Notes under the pieces: generated by a model
Told to the model about the DNA's origin: nothing
Database searches by the model: none
What the model saw: only the letters and a program-made list of their open reading frames with translations
Assembly: GCF_014280935.1 (NCBI RefSeq)
Contig: NZ_JACLZI010000032.1
Location: 1 to 64,000, forward strand
Length of the DNA stretch: 64,000 nt
Direction of reading: 5' to 3'
Source of the DNA: Aquibacillus kalidii
Lineage (GTDB): Bacteria; Bacillota; Bacilli; Bacillales; Amphibacillaceae
Part shown: piece after piece, positions 1-8,754 of the stretch
Layout of the letters: each line of letters opens with the position of its first letter
Numbering within the stretch: the first letter of the stretch is position 1
Position numbers and translations under genes: made by a program

Positions 1-17
1 ATCAAACTCTCCATAAA
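1..17 (-). rRNA. 16S rRNA, first ~17 nt only
   Basis: Read on the minus strand, the window edge holds TTTATGGAGAGTTTGAT, the conserved 5' end of Firmicutes 16S rRNA (B. subtilis has nearly the same first bases). The rest of the gene lies outside the window. An rrn operon just beyond bofA matches the position of rrnA in B. subtilis. Transcription runs away from oriC, co-directional with replication. Confidence 0.85.
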
Positions 18-120
18 GTGTTTGCTTGCTCTAAAACTTGACTAGCTTGTCTTACTTGACATACTGATTGTTTTGTTCAGTTTTCAAAGATCAATATTCC
101 GTCACTTATTCAAGCGACAA
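18..120 (-). other. rrn operon leader with boxA-like antitermination element
   Basis: Between the rrn promoter and the 16S start, the minus strand carries GATCTTTGAAAACTGAAC (about 73-92). This resembles the conserved leader element found before 16S and 23S genes in Bacillus, which includes the Nus-factor boxA. Function is assigned by position and resemblance. Confidence 0.65.
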
Positions 121-127
121 CTTTTAT

Positions 128-156
128 ATCATATCAAGTTATCTTCAATAAGTCAA
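128..156 (-). promoter_or_regulatory. rrn promoter P2 (sigma-A)
   Basis: On the minus strand TTGACT (151-156) is separated by 17 bp from TATGAT (128-133). This is a good sigma-A promoter whose start would fall near position 121, about 100 bases before the 16S 5' end. Confidence 0.75.
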
Positions 157-208
157 CAACTATTTGATATTTTTTTATGACGTTGCCACCTCTTGAAGCG
201 ACTTAAAT

Positions 209-238
209 AATATAACATACATTTAAATCTAAAATCAA
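209..238 (-). promoter_or_regulatory. Candidate rrn promoter P1
   Basis: Upstream of P2, TTGATT (233-238) and TATATT (209-214) lie 18 bp apart on the minus strand. Tandem promoters are usual for Bacillus rrn operons. The match is weaker than P2. Confidence 0.4.
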
Positions 239-310
239 TACTTTTTTAAAAATAAATTCTCCATGGTATCGCGATTATTTATTTCTATAGTATATAACCT
301 TTATATATAA

Positions 311-337
311 GAAAAGAGCCATCAATCTGATAGCTCC
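311..337 (-). terminator. Intrinsic terminator of the dnaX-bofA operon
   Basis: On the minus strand GAGCTATCA and TGATGGCTC form a 9-bp stem (one G-U pair) followed by TTTTCTT. It lies immediately after the bofA stop and insulates the rrn promoters from read-through. Confidence 0.8.
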
Positions 338-604
338 TTAACCTATAACAAATATGTGTAATGCTGTAAGTGAAGCTAAACCTGGAATACCCAGAAAACC
401 TACAATCACCGCTGTATAAACATTTATAGGTAAATGTAAACCAATTGATGCTCCAAATACGTTAAAAAAGAATAAGAATAGTACTCCAATAACTAATTTA
501 ACAGTCCCTCTTCCTAAAAACCTCATTGGCTTTATCGGTGCACCAACTACTAATAGTAAAACGATAAGTATGACCATACTGGCTATTACAACTGTAGAGT
601 CCAC
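338..604 (-). CDS. bofA: Pro-sigma-K processing inhibitor BofA
   Basis: This 88-residue, strongly hydrophobic protein has the BofA-family length and pattern: an N-terminal membrane segment (about 6-25), a basic linker around GAPIKPMRFLGR, and further hydrophobic stretches with a glycine-rich GFLGIPGL motif near the C terminus. In sporulating Bacillus, BofA sits in the mother-cell engulfing membrane with SpoIVFA and holds the protease SpoIVFB inactive until the forespore signals. The start is GTG, preceded by AGGAGGG. It is the last gene of the dnaX-ebfC-recR-yaaL-bofA run and is followed by a terminator, the same order as in B. subtilis. Confidence 0.9.
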   Translation of the reverse strand: MDSTVVIASMVILIVLLLVVGAPIKPMRFLGRGTVKLVIGVLFLFFFNVFGASIGLHLPINVYTAVIVGFLGIPGLASLTALHIFVIG

Positions 605-678
605 TTCTTTCCCTCCTATAACTTGTCCTTACTAAAATCTATGAAAGTTATAAGAGAAAAAGAACTTACCTAAAAGAT

Positions 679-897
679 TTACTTATGCAACGCACTTAAA
701 TTTCGATTACGTGCTTCTCTTAATAGGAAGAAGTATTTTGATTGCGCAACGGATAAGTCATATAAACCTATTTCACTCGGTTCCACACTACGTTCAATTA
801 TAGATTTTAAACTCATCCATTCATCCTTTAATTTGTAAATGTCATTTAATAACTGTTCATCTACTACTTTTCTACTTAGTTTCTTACTAGAGAACAA
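679..897 (-). CDS. yaaL: YaaL family protein (DUF2508)
   Basis: A 72-residue, charged, probably helical protein that matches YaaL by size and by its place between recR and bofA. The recognisable centre is the stretch LNDIYKLKDEWMSLKSIIE, followed by a C-terminal segment with AQSKYFFLLREAR. There is no signal peptide or membrane segment, so it should be cytoplasmic. The start appears to be TTG, with TAGGAG upstream. The function of the family is unknown; cotranscription with recR may only reflect conserved gene order. Confidence 0.8.
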   Translation of the reverse strand: MFSSKKLSRKVVDEQLLNDIYKLKDEWMSLKSIIERSVEPSEIGLYDLSVAQSKYFFLLREARNRNLSALHK

Positions 898-913
898 TGT
901 TGGTCACCTACTC

Positions 914-1510
914 CTATAGTTCTCGGCGCCCTTCTAATGCTTTTGAAAGGGTGACTTCATCTGCATATTCAAGGTCCCCTCCCATTGGCAATCCATGGGC
1001 AATTCTAGTAATTTTAATTCCCGAAGGTTTTACCAAGCGGGAAATATACATTGCTGTTGCTTCACCTTCTATATTTGGGTTAGTAGCCAAAATAAGCTCT
1101 ACTACTTCCTCATCCTTTAGACGATTTAGTAAACTCGGAACATTTATATCCTCAGGTCCAATTCCATCCATTGGAGAGATTGCCCCGTGAAGAACATGGT
1201 AACGACCATTAAATTCCTTCATTTTTTCCATTGCGATCACATCTTTTGGATCTTGGACTACACAAATTAAAGAACTGTCCCTCATATCATCCTGGCAAAT
1301 AGCACAGGGGTCTTGATCAGTAATATGTCCACAAACACTACAATGGGTGAGCTCACGCTTTGCATTTACTAATGACTTCGCAAAGTCAAGCACATCATCT
1401 TCTTTCATATTTAGAACAAAGAAAGCCAGGCGGACAGCCGTTTTAGGGCCTATTCCTGGCAATTTAGTAAAGCTATCTATTAGCTTTGATATCGGTTCTG
1501 GGTAATACAT
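914..1510 (-). CDS. recR: Recombination mediator RecR
   Basis: At 198 residues this is a full-length RecR. It has an N-terminal helix-hairpin-helix region ([14 protein letters not shown], about 18-31), a four-cysteine zinc site (C57, C60, C69, C72), and a Toprim domain starting at [15 protein letters not shown]. RecR works with RecO and RecF to load RecA onto SSB-coated single-stranded DNA at gaps and stalled forks. It lies 13 bp downstream of ebfC and upstream of yaaL, the standard dnaX operon arrangement, and recF is elsewhere in this window. Nothing is truncated or altered. Confidence 0.97.
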   Translation of the reverse strand: MYYPEPISKLIDSFTKLPGIGPKTAVRLAFFVLNMKEDDVLDFAKSLVNAKRELTHCSVCGHITDQDPCAICQDDMRDSSLICVVQDPKDVIAMEKMKEFNGRYHVLHGAISPMDGIGPEDINVPSLLNRLKDEEVVELILATNPNIEGEATAMYISRLVKPSGIKITRIAHGLPMGGDLEYADEVTLSKALEGRREL

Positions 1511-1523
1511 AGTTGCATACCTC

Positions 1524-1847
1524 CTAGAACATTCCTCCAGGTAAATTTAATCCTTTTGTGAATTGTCCCATTGTTTCATTTGTTTTTTCTTCAACTTCCT
1601 TTAACACTTCATTGGTTGCAGCCAAAATTAAATCCTGTAGCATTTCAATATCATCTGGATCTACAACTTCCTCTTTAATTTGAATGTCTGTTATTTCTTT
1701 TTTACCATTGGCAGTAATTTTAACCATTCCACCACCTGCTGTTGCTTCAAAGGCCATTTCTTGAAGATCCTCTTGAGCCTTCATCATATCCTTTTGCATC
1801 TTTTGCATTTGTTTCATCATTTTATTCATGTTTCCACCACCACGCAT
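1524..1847 (-). CDS. ebfC: YbaB/EbfC nucleoid-associated protein
   Basis: A 107-residue protein with the family's methionine- and lysine-rich N-terminal helix ([19 protein letters not shown]), a central sheet with the ITANGKKEI segment, and a glycine-rich C-terminal tail ending LNLPGGMF. YbaB/EbfC proteins form dimers shaped like tweezers that bind DNA, and their genes almost always lie between dnaX and recR, as here (yaaK of B. subtilis). The first codons (MRGGGN) are typical of Bacillus orthologues, though initiation at M7 cannot be excluded. Confidence 0.93.
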   Translation of the reverse strand: MRGGGNMNKMMKQMQKMQKDMMKAQEDLQEMAFEATAGGGMVKITANGKKEITDIQIKEEVVDPDDIEMLQDLILAATNEVLKEVEEKTNETMGQFTKGLNLPGGMF

Positions 1848-1870
1848 GGAAAATCCCTCCTTATATTATC

Positions 1871-3565
1871 TCATTCACGTATTTCTAATAATTCATCGCC
1901 TACTAACTTTCTTGCCTCCGCTACTAACGGATCGTCTTGCTGGGAATCCTTAGATTCTTCATCATCCTCTTGGCTCTTCTGTTTTCTTATAAACTCTTCT
2001 CTCAATTCTTGCCAATCATTATTTGGAATTGGAATGATAGAAAGCTCTTTCCCTAACATCTCAGCTAATAACAATTCTATCGTTTGTTTATGGTCTAAAG
2101 CAAGAGAACAGTGTATTTCGTATTTAAAAGCAAGAACTAAAGCCTTGTCAGATGCTGCACTTGGTTTACTATTTTGAACAGTAGCATGGGCTGGCGCATT
2201 ACGTTTTTTTAACGCATCCATAAAATTAGCCCAGATAGCTTGAACGTTCTTTAAGTCTTGTTTTGATGCCTCACTCAATACCTGCCTAATTCGCTCATAA
2301 GGAATTTTATAACTATTTTTACTCCTTGCTGCAGAACGTTTAGGCGCAGCTTGTTGCGGTTGACCAGACCCTTGTACTACAGGTGGATTTTGTTTGATAG
2401 ACGTTAACTCTTTTTCTAAATGTTCCAATTTTCTAGTCAACACATCGATTACACTATTCTGTTCATTATTAACTGTATTAGAAACTTGGTCTGCAATTTT
2501 TAGGACAGCAATTTCTATAAATACTTTTGGACTATTTGTCCACCTTATTTCTTGTTGGCATTGATTTAATTCCGAAATCGCACGCTGAATCCATTCTGCA
2601 TCAACCTCTTCTGTTAACTCTTTAAAGGCATCAGTCATAATCGCTCGTTCCAAGTTATTTTCAAGCTGAGGTGCACTCTTATATAGAAGTATATCTCTTA
2701 AATAATAGATTAAATCAAATACAAATCGACCTGGGTCTTTTCCAGCTTGTATTAAATCATCTACTTTTATAAGTGCCTGTTGGATATCTTTCTGATACAG
2801 TGCTTTTGTTATTTCTGTCAATAACCCTTGAGAAACAGAACCTGTTACCGTAAGTACATCTTCTAATTCTACTTGATCATCACTATATGATATGGCTTGA
2901 TCTAGTAAACTTAAAGCATCTCTCATTCCACCTTCAGCAGCTAATGCTACAGCCTCAAGCGCTTCTTTCGTAACAGCTACATTTTCCGCTCCTACAATGG
3001 TTTGCATTCTTTCTACCATAGAAACTTGAGATATACGCTTAAAGTCAAACCTCTGACAGCGTGAAATGATGGTCAATGGGATTTTATGTGGCTCAGTTGT
3101 CGCTAATATGAATATAACATGCTTTGGTGGTTCTTCTAGTGTCTTTAGTAACGCATTAAATGCACCAATAGACAGCATGTGTACTTCATCAATTATATAT
3201 ACCTTATAAGTTACCGCACTAGGGGCATATTTTACTTTATCCCTGATGTCACGTATTTGTTCCACACCATTATTAGAAGCAGCATCTATTTCTATTACAT
3301 CAGAAATGGACCCATCTTGAATTCCCAAACATGCAGAACACTCATTGCAAGGCTCTAAAACAGGTGCTTTTTCACAGTTAATCGTTTTAGCAAAAATCTT
3401 AGCCGCACTTGTTTTCCCTGTTCCACGGGGACCAGAAAACAAATAGGCATGCGAAAATTTCTCTTGCATGATAGCGTTCTGCAATGTTCGGGTAATATGT
3501 GTTTGTCCAACGACATCATTAAAGCTTCTAGGACGCCATACGCGATATAGTGCTTGGTAGCTCAT
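1871..3565 (-). CDS. dnaX: DNA polymerase III subunits gamma/tau
   Basis: This 564-residue protein has an AAA+ clamp-loader core: Walker A GPRGTGKTS at 45-53, a zinc module with C64, C73, C76 and C79, a DEVH Walker B region, and a sensor-1 ATTEPHK segment. A long C-terminal tau region with a low-complexity linker follows. It loads the DnaN clamp and couples polymerase to helicase at the fork. The reading frame extends 36 codons upstream, but MSYQALYRVWRP is the conserved N terminus and has AGAGGGG at the right distance, so the start is placed at 3565. It begins the operon that ends with bofA. Confidence 0.95.
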   Translation of the reverse strand: MSYQALYRVWRPRSFNDVVGQTHITRTLQNAIMQEKFSHAYLFSGPRGTGKTSAAKIFAKTINCEKAPVLEPCNECSACLGIQDGSISDVIEIDAASNNGVEQIRDIRDKVKYAPSAVTYKVYIIDEVHMLSIGAFNALLKTLEEPPKHVIFILATTEPHKIPLTIISRCQRFDFKRISQVSMVERMQTIVGAENVAVTKEALEAVALAAEGGMRDALSLLDQAISYSDDQVELEDVLTVTGSVSQGLLTEITKALYQKDIQQALIKVDDLIQAGKDPGRFVFDLIYYLRDILLYKSAPQLENNLERAIMTDAFKELTEEVDAEWIQRAISELNQCQQEIRWTNSPKVFIEIAVLKIADQVSNTVNNEQNSVIDVLTRKLEHLEKELTSIKQNPPVVQGSGQPQQAAPKRSAARSKNSYKIPYERIRQVLSEASKQDLKNVQAIWANFMDALKKRNAPAHATVQNSKPSAASDKALVLAFKYEIHCSLALDHKQTIELLLAEMLGKELSIIPIPNNDWQELREEFIRKQKSQEDDEESKDSQQDDPLVAEARKLVGDELLEIRE

Positions 3566-3596
3566 AGTCCACATTCCCCTCTTTAAATTCCTTTTT

Positions 3597-3625
3597 ATTA
3601 TACCTGAATTGCTACAATGTTTAAA
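3597..3625 (-). promoter_or_regulatory. Candidate dnaX operon promoter
   Basis: On the minus strand TTTAAA (3620-3625) lies 17 bp from a consensus TATAAT (3597-3602), about 30 bp before the dnaX start. It lies downstream of the SRP RNA terminator, which would explain independent expression of dnaX. The -35 match is weak. Confidence 0.5.
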
Positions 3626-3681
3626 ATGAAAATCGACTCTTAAGTAAATTTTCATGATGTCGCCTTTTTTCATATAATATG

Positions 3682-3716
3682 TAAAAAGCCTCTCATCATT
3701 AACATGACAAGAGGCT
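3682..3716 (-). terminator. SRP RNA terminator
   Basis: The minus strand shows AGCCTCTTGTCAT pairing with ATGATGAGAGGCT (two G-U pairs), followed by TTTTTAC. It lies 15-50 bases after the SRP RNA 3' end. Confidence 0.85.
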
Positions 3717-3730
3717 CACTTTATTATTTA

Positions 3731-4003
3731 ACGCCGTGCACCCAACTTCGATGAAGTAACCCTAAGCGTTACTTAAGTTCATGGCTCGACCCAGGCTTCC
3801 CCGCGGCACACGAGAAAGACCGCTTACTGCTGCTTCCTTCCGGACCTGACAGGGTTCACGGGTTCTCATTGCGCAGGACCCGAGTGTCAACACCAATTCC
3901 TTAAGGCAGACCTTAAAGCTACTCCACCTCAGAAGGGAATTCAGCCTCGCTATAGCGGATTGCGAGTACAGGGCACCGCTACCTCCCCACCTAGCACGGC
4001 AAA
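3731..4003 (-). ncRNA. scr: Signal recognition particle RNA, Bacillus long type
   Basis: The minus strand begins GCCGTGCTAGGTGGGGAGGT and ends with the complementary GTGCACGGCG. In between it has the invariant S-domain tip GTCAGGTCCGGAAGGAAGCA with its GGAA tetraloop. The length of about 270 nt and the matching ends fit the Bacillus form, which keeps an Alu domain unlike the 4.5S RNA of E. coli. It scaffolds Ffh (and HBsu in Bacillus) to target nascent membrane proteins. It lies between tadA and dnaX, exactly as in B. subtilis. The ends are approximate; the transcript is probably longer at the 5' end and trimmed. Confidence 0.95.
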
Positions 4004-4045
4004 TTTGCTATCAATTTTAAGTTGCGCTGTTCGAGCGCATTTACA

Positions 4046-4074
4046 AGTATAGCGAGTTTTAAAGGAAAATGCAA
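4046..4074 (-). promoter_or_regulatory. SRP RNA promoter (sigma-A)
   Basis: Minus-strand TTGCAT (4069-4074) and TATACT (4046-4051) are separated by 17 bp. Transcription should start near 4038, leaving a 5' extension of about 35 nt with a GCGCT/AGCGC hairpin to be processed away, as known for B. subtilis scRNA. Confidence 0.75.
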
Positions 4075-4087
4075 TCAATAATAGATG

Positions 4088-4624
<537 letters not shown>

Positions 4625-4659
4625 TTAATTCGTTCACTCTAACTAAAAAGGAGGTTTTT

Positions 4660-5193
4660 ATGAAACAAAATGGTCTAGGAACAGCATTAATCATTATTGA
4701 TATAATAAATGACTTCAATTTCTATTCAGGCGATAAACTTTTACACCATACTAAATCAATTTTACCTAACTTAATCCAATTAAAGCAATATGCTAAACAG
4801 AATCAAATCCCGGTTATTTACGTAAATGACCATTATGGTTCATGGGAATCAAATTTCAAAAATATATGTGATCATTGTAGAAATGAAAAAAATCAAGAAA
4901 TTATTGATAAGATGGTTCCCACTGAAGGGGATTTTTTCTTAATAAAGCCGAAATTGTCTGCATTCTTTCACACTGGTCTAGCTTCGTTACTTAGAGAACT
5001 TCATGTCACCCATGTCATCTTATCCGGTATTGCAGGAAATATCTGTGTTTTATTTACTGCTAACGATGCTCATATGAGAGACTTTACAGTCAGTGTTCCT
5101 AAGAATTGTATTGCATCCAACGAAGAATATCTTAACGAGCAAGCTTTAGAATTAATGAAAAATGTATTAAGTACAAATATTGATGAGATTTAA
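4660..5193 (+). CDS. yaaI: Isochorismatase-like cysteine hydrolase (YaaI type)
   Basis: A 177-residue alpha/beta hydrolase of the isochorismatase fold. The catalytic triad of the family is visible: Asp14 in IIDIINDF, a lysine in IKPKLSAF (about 96-98), and Cys129 in SGIAGNICVLFTA, preceded by the usual cis-peptide region. Family members cleave isochorismate, nicotinamide or similar amides; the true substrate here is unknown. It is divergent from tadA and followed by yaaH, matching the yaaH-yaaI-tadA neighbourhood of B. subtilis but with altered order. AAAGGAGG precedes the ATG. Confidence 0.85.
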   Translation: MKQNGLGTALIIIDIINDFNFYSGDKLLHHTKSILPNLIQLKQYAKQNQIPVIYVNDHYGSWESNFKNICDHCRNEKNQEIIDKMVPTEGDFFLIKPKLSAFFHTGLASLLRELHVTHVILSGIAGNICVLFTANDAHMRDFTVSVPKNCIASNEEYLNEQALELMKNVLSTNIDEI

Positions 5194-5270
5194 AAATATA
5201 ATTGCACCACTTCCCCTCTCCGTTCATAGGCTGATAAAGGATATGTAATATATGGAGAGGAGGAATTTGT

Positions 5271-6560
5271 TTGCAAATTCATGTAGTAAAGCCAGGCGAT
5301 AGCTTGTATTCTATTGCAAACAATTATGGTACTACGTATAACGCGATAAATACTGCCAATGAATTAGACAATCCAAATCAGTTGGTAGTTGGGCAATCAC
5401 TTGTTATACCAATAGTCGGTCAGTTTTATTATGTTAGGCAAGGGGACAGTCTTTATAGTATTGGTAGAAGATTTGGGGTGTCTGCAGAAGAATTAGCCCG
5501 TATAAATAATATTTCCATAAATACACCATTAAACGTTGGCTTTCGACTCTATATACCTGAAACACCTGAACCAACAATTGAGGTAAATGCCTATATTGAA
5601 CCATTTGGAGAAAATGTATCAGAAACACTTAGAAATTCAGCTCAAAAGAATGCACCTTTCTTAACCTATTTGGCACCTTTTAATTTTAAGGCAACTAGGA
5701 CAGGGGAACTTGTTGCACCTCCTTTAGATAACTTTGCAACGATAGCTGCTAATAATAATGCAACTTTAATGCTAGTTGTCAGTAATTTAGAAGAGGGAGC
5801 ATTTAGTGATGAACTAGGAAGAATTTTAGTGACCGACACTACGGTGCAAGATAATTTATTGACTAACATTATTGAAACAGCGAGAAATATTGGTTTCCGT
5901 GATGTTCATTTTGATTTCGAGTATTTGCCACCTGCAAACAAAGAAGATTACAATAACTTTTTAAGGAAAGCAAAAGAAAGATTATCATCAGCTGGTTTAC
6001 TTATGTCTACTGCTTTAGCCCCTAAGACTAGTGCAACTCAAGAAGGGGAATGGTATGAGGCACATGACTATGCTGCACATGGTGAAATTGCAGACTTTGT
6101 AGTACTAATGACATATGAATGGGGGTATAGTGGAGGTCCAGCGATGGCTGTATCACCTATTGGCCCTGTACGTGATGTCGTAGAATACGCATTAACTGAA
6201 ATTCCCGCTAATAAAATTATGTTAGGCCAAAATCTTTATGGATATGACTGGACATTGCCATATGAACCTGGTGGTCAATACGCTAAAGCATTAAGTCCAC
6301 AGCAAGCTATTATACTTGCTCGTGACGAGAATGTTGCCATTCAGTACGATAACGAAGCACAAGCACCGTTCTATTTCTATACAGATGATTCTGGTAACAG
6401 ACACGAAGTTTGGTTTGAAGATGCACGATCCATTCAGGCAAAGTTTGACTTAATCAAAGAACTTGGTCTTCGAGGTATTAGCTATTGGAAATTGGGGTTA
6501 GCATTCCCTCAAAACTGGCTACTTCTAGAAGATAATTTTACGATTAGAAAACGTGGATAA
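5271..6560 (+). CDS. yaaH: Spore cortex-type glycosidase YaaH (two LysM + GH18)
   Basis: A 429-residue protein with two LysM domains (about 2-46 and 51-97), each starting with the V(K/R)xGDSLYSI pattern, then a glycosyl hydrolase 18 barrel. The DxDxE-type active-site strand is VHFDFEYL, with the likely catalytic acid Glu217. YaaH/SleL proteins are N-acetylglucosaminidases that act on spore cortex fragments during germination. There is no signal peptide, as expected for proteins placed on spores through the mother cell. The start is TTG, with a strong GGAGAGGAGG 7-8 bases upstream. Transcription ends at the hairpin after the stop. Confidence 0.9.
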   Translation: MQIHVVKPGDSLYSIANNYGTTYNAINTANELDNPNQLVVGQSLVIPIVGQFYYVRQGDSLYSIGRRFGVSAEELARINNISINTPLNVGFRLYIPETPEPTIEVNAYIEPFGENVSETLRNSAQKNAPFLTYLAPFNFKATRTGELVAPPLDNFATIAANNNATLMLVVSNLEEGAFSDELGRILVTDTTVQDNLLTNIIETARNIGFRDVHFDFEYLPPANKEDYNNFLRKAKERLSSAGLLMSTALAPKTSATQEGEWYEAHDYAAHGEIADFVVLMTYEWGYSGGPAMAVSPIGPVRDVVEYALTEIPANKIMLGQNLYGYDWTLPYEPGGQYAKALSPQQAIILARDENVAIQYDNEAQAPFYFYTDDSGNRHEVWFEDARSIQAKFDLIKELGLRGISYWKLGLAFPQNWLLLEDNFTIRKRG

Positions 6561-6566
6561 ATTGAA

Positions 6567-6603
6567 TAAAGAGGCTTGGATATAAATCCAAAGCCTCTTT
6601 TTC
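6567..6603. terminator. Terminator after yaaH
   Basis: AAAGAGGCTTGGAT and ATCCAAAGCCTCTTT form a long stem with a single bulge, followed by a T run. Confidence 0.85.
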
Positions 6604-6831
6604 CATTAGCAATTGATCCATTACCTTTGCCTTTAAAAGGACAAGTTAAGATAAGCTGAAAATAATAAAATATTATTAAAAGGAATGTTTATGTTTCTTA
6701 TGATAAGATGTAATTATCGTAAGAAGTTTCCTTATATTGTTTTGTATTTTTTATCATTTCCTACAAAATATGAAACTAAACGAGTAAATATATCGTCAAA
6801 TAGTTGGATTCAAAAAAGCGAGGTTCTTAAC

Positions 6832-7872
6832 ATGAATGAAAAAAGAATACACAGAAAAAAAAATAAAAGCTGGAAAAAACGTTTGTTATACATTTTTCTA
6901 TTTTTTTTATTAGTTGTAATTGGGATTGGTGCATACGTCTTTATCGAAGCATATCAGGCTGCTGATAATTCATTCGAAGACTTGCAAAGAGCTGGCGATA
7001 AGTCTGAACTTAGGGAAGAGAAGGTAACCATTGGAGATGATCCAATCTCTATTCTCCTATTAGGTATTGAGGATTATTCATCAAATGGTAAAAATGGACG
7101 AGCTGATACGCAAATTGTAGTCACGTTAAATCCAGATACAAACAAAATGACAATGACAACAATAAATCGAGATACAAGAGTAGAGCTGACTAGAGTTGAG
7201 AAATATGCAGGTTTCCATAAAATAAATGCTGCATACACCTTCGGGGAATTGAGTGGATATGGTGGAAATAAGCATGCCGTTGAAGCAGTCGAAGATTTGT
7301 TAGATATTCCAATTGATAAATATGTTGCAGTAAATTTTGAAGGCTTCCGAGATATAGTAGATGTTTTTGGTGGGGTTACAATTGATATTAAAGAAGCATT
7401 CTGGGAAAAGAACATTTATGATAATAACAACCGGATATACTTTGAGCAAGGTCCTGCACATTTAAACGGTGAAGAAGCATTAGCATTTGTAAGAATGCGT
7501 AAACGGGACGTGAATGCTATTTATTCACGTGAAGAACGACAAAGACAGTTTATTCAGGCAACCATAGATGAAGCCATCTCAGCCGGAACAATCCTAAAGG
7601 TTGGAGAAATTTCAGATGTTCTTGGTAAGAATGTTCAAACCAATTTAAAACCAAAAGAGATTTATGCATTAGAGCAGGCCTATTCATCCATGGATCCAGA
7701 TTCTATTGAAACATTAGAAATTGAAGGAAATCCAAATGAGTATATAGGCAAATATTCTTATTTTGTTCCTTATGAAGAAAGCCTTACAGAGGTCTCACAG
7801 CGATTGAAATCAGAGCTAGGTTTATCTAATTCTGAACTAACAGATAATAATACAACACAATCCATTGAATAA
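6832..7872 (+). CDS. LytR-CpsA-Psr (LCP) family glycopolymer ligase
   Basis: A 346-residue type II membrane protein: a very basic cytoplasmic N terminus (KRIHRKKNKSWKKR), one membrane helix (about 18-38), then an extracellular LCP domain starting PISILLLGIEDY. Family residues are visible, including the Asp/Arg set in GRADTQIVVTLNP and TINRDTRVEL, and FVRMRKRD near the end of the core. LCP enzymes move teichoic acids or other anionic polymers from lipid carriers to peptidoglycan. The frame is open 49 codons upstream, but ATG at 6832 gives the normal N terminus and has GCGAGG before it. It is monocistronic with its own terminator. Assignment to TagT, TagU or TagV is not possible here. Confidence 0.88.
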   Translation: MNEKRIHRKKNKSWKKRLLYIFLFFLLVVIGIGAYVFIEAYQAADNSFEDLQRAGDKSELREEKVTIGDDPISILLLGIEDYSSNGKNGRADTQIVVTLNPDTNKMTMTTINRDTRVELTRVEKYAGFHKINAAYTFGELSGYGGNKHAVEAVEDLLDIPIDKYVAVNFEGFRDIVDVFGGVTIDIKEAFWEKNIYDNNNRIYFEQGPAHLNGEEALAFVRMRKRDVNAIYSREERQRQFIQATIDEAISAGTILKVGEISDVLGKNVQTNLKPKEIYALEQAYSSMDPDSIETLEIEGNPNEYIGKYSYFVPYEESLTEVSQRLKSELGLSNSELTDNNTTQSIE

Positions 7873-7874
7873 TG

Positions 7875-7910
7875 AAAAAGACAGCCGAACAAAACAGGCT
7901 GTCTTTTTTT
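7875..7910 (+). terminator. Terminator of the LCP gene
   Basis: AAAAGACAGCC and GGCTGTCTTTT form a stem with a run of seven Ts. Confidence 0.9.
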
Positions 7911-7980
7911 GCGGTTAAAAATCAAATTGTAGTTAAAACTATCCTTAGATGATCAGATCTATAGAAGGAGGGTAATGAAA

Positions 7981-8583
7981 ATGAATATTGATATGCCATT
8001 TATATTAAGATCTTTCCTATTAGTATTATCTGGGATACTTTTACTACGAATTGCTGGAAGGAAATCCATTTCACAGATGACATTAGCACAAACTGTTATC
8101 ATGATCTCTATTGGTTCCATTATCATCCAACCAATTATCGAAACGAGCGTAGCGAGAACCTTAGTTGCAGTTGCAATCTTTATAGTATCACTTATAGTAT
8201 TAGAATGGTTACAAGTTAAATTTAACCCTTTAGAAAAGTTCATAACTGGAAAATCAAAAATCCTTATCCAGGATGGTAATATTCAAACGAAGCAACTCCG
8301 TAAATTTCGACTAACTGTGGATCAAATGGAGATGTTTGTTCGGCAACAAGGTATTAGTTCTATTAATGATATTAAAACCGCAACGTTAGAGCCAAATGGG
8401 CAGATGGGGTATGAACTAAAGGAGGATGCACGACCATTAACTATTGGGGAGTTCAAAAAAATGATAAACCCAAGTATGCTCAACCCCTCTTATCAACCAA
8501 GTAATCAACAAAATAATACAAACCAAGTTTTCGATGAGTTAAAGCAACATCATAAAACTGAACACCCTAATTACTTACAGTAG
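7981..8583 (+). CDS. DUF421 membrane protein (YetF-like)
   Basis: A 200-residue protein with three N-terminal membrane helices (about 6-22, 32-52, 58-75) that include the conserved LLLRIAGRKSISQMTLAQ segment. A small soluble DUF421 domain follows (RLTVDQMEMFVRQQGI ... IKTATLEPNGQMGYEL). The last 45 residues are a polar, asparagine- and glutamine-rich tail. Related YetF-type proteins are linked to spore germination or membrane function, but no activity is established. An ATG at 7975 lies too close to AGGAGGG, so 7981 is chosen. It stands alone between the LCP gene and nsrR. Confidence 0.8.
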   Translation: MNIDMPFILRSFLLVLSGILLLRIAGRKSISQMTLAQTVIMISIGSIIIQPIIETSVARTLVAVAIFIVSLIVLEWLQVKFNPLEKFITGKSKILIQDGNIQTKQLRKFRLTVDQMEMFVRQQGISSINDIKTATLEPNGQMGYELKEDARPLTIGEFKKMINPSMLNPSYQPSNQQNNTNQVFDELKQHHKTEHPNYLQ

Positions 8584-8624
8584 GTTAAATAGCCTTCTAT
8601 ACTTTTGATTTAATGATGAAACTT

Positions 8625-8658
8625 GTTGATCCTTACTTGTAAAAGGGTAAGGGTCAAC
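8625..8658. other. Stem-loop without T tract
   Basis: GTTGATCCTTAC and GTAAGGGTCAAC pair over 12 bp with one G-U, 10-nt loop. There is no T run, so it may be a weak or factor-dependent terminator for the DUF421 gene. Confidence 0.5.
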
Positions 8659-8714
8659 TGCATTTACTCAAGGATAATTTGTGATAGCTGTGTTTTTTAC
8701 TTTTCTGTTTCCAC

Positions 8715-8754
8715 TAAGTAAAGAGTTAGTGAGCAAAACTCTAACCCTTACTTA
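8715..8754. other. Inverted repeat abutting the nsrR stop codon
   Basis: TAAGTAA/TTACTTA and GTTAG/CTAAC arms flank a central loop, ending exactly at the nsrR stop. It probably stabilises or ends the nsrR transcript. No convincing T run is seen. Confidence 0.4.

Noticed and set aside
1680-2177. 165-codon plus-strand frame opposite dnaX/ebfC
   Set aside because: It is antisense to two confident genes, has no ribosome-binding site, and its residues (Ser, Leu, His rich) are those expected from the complement of coding sequence.
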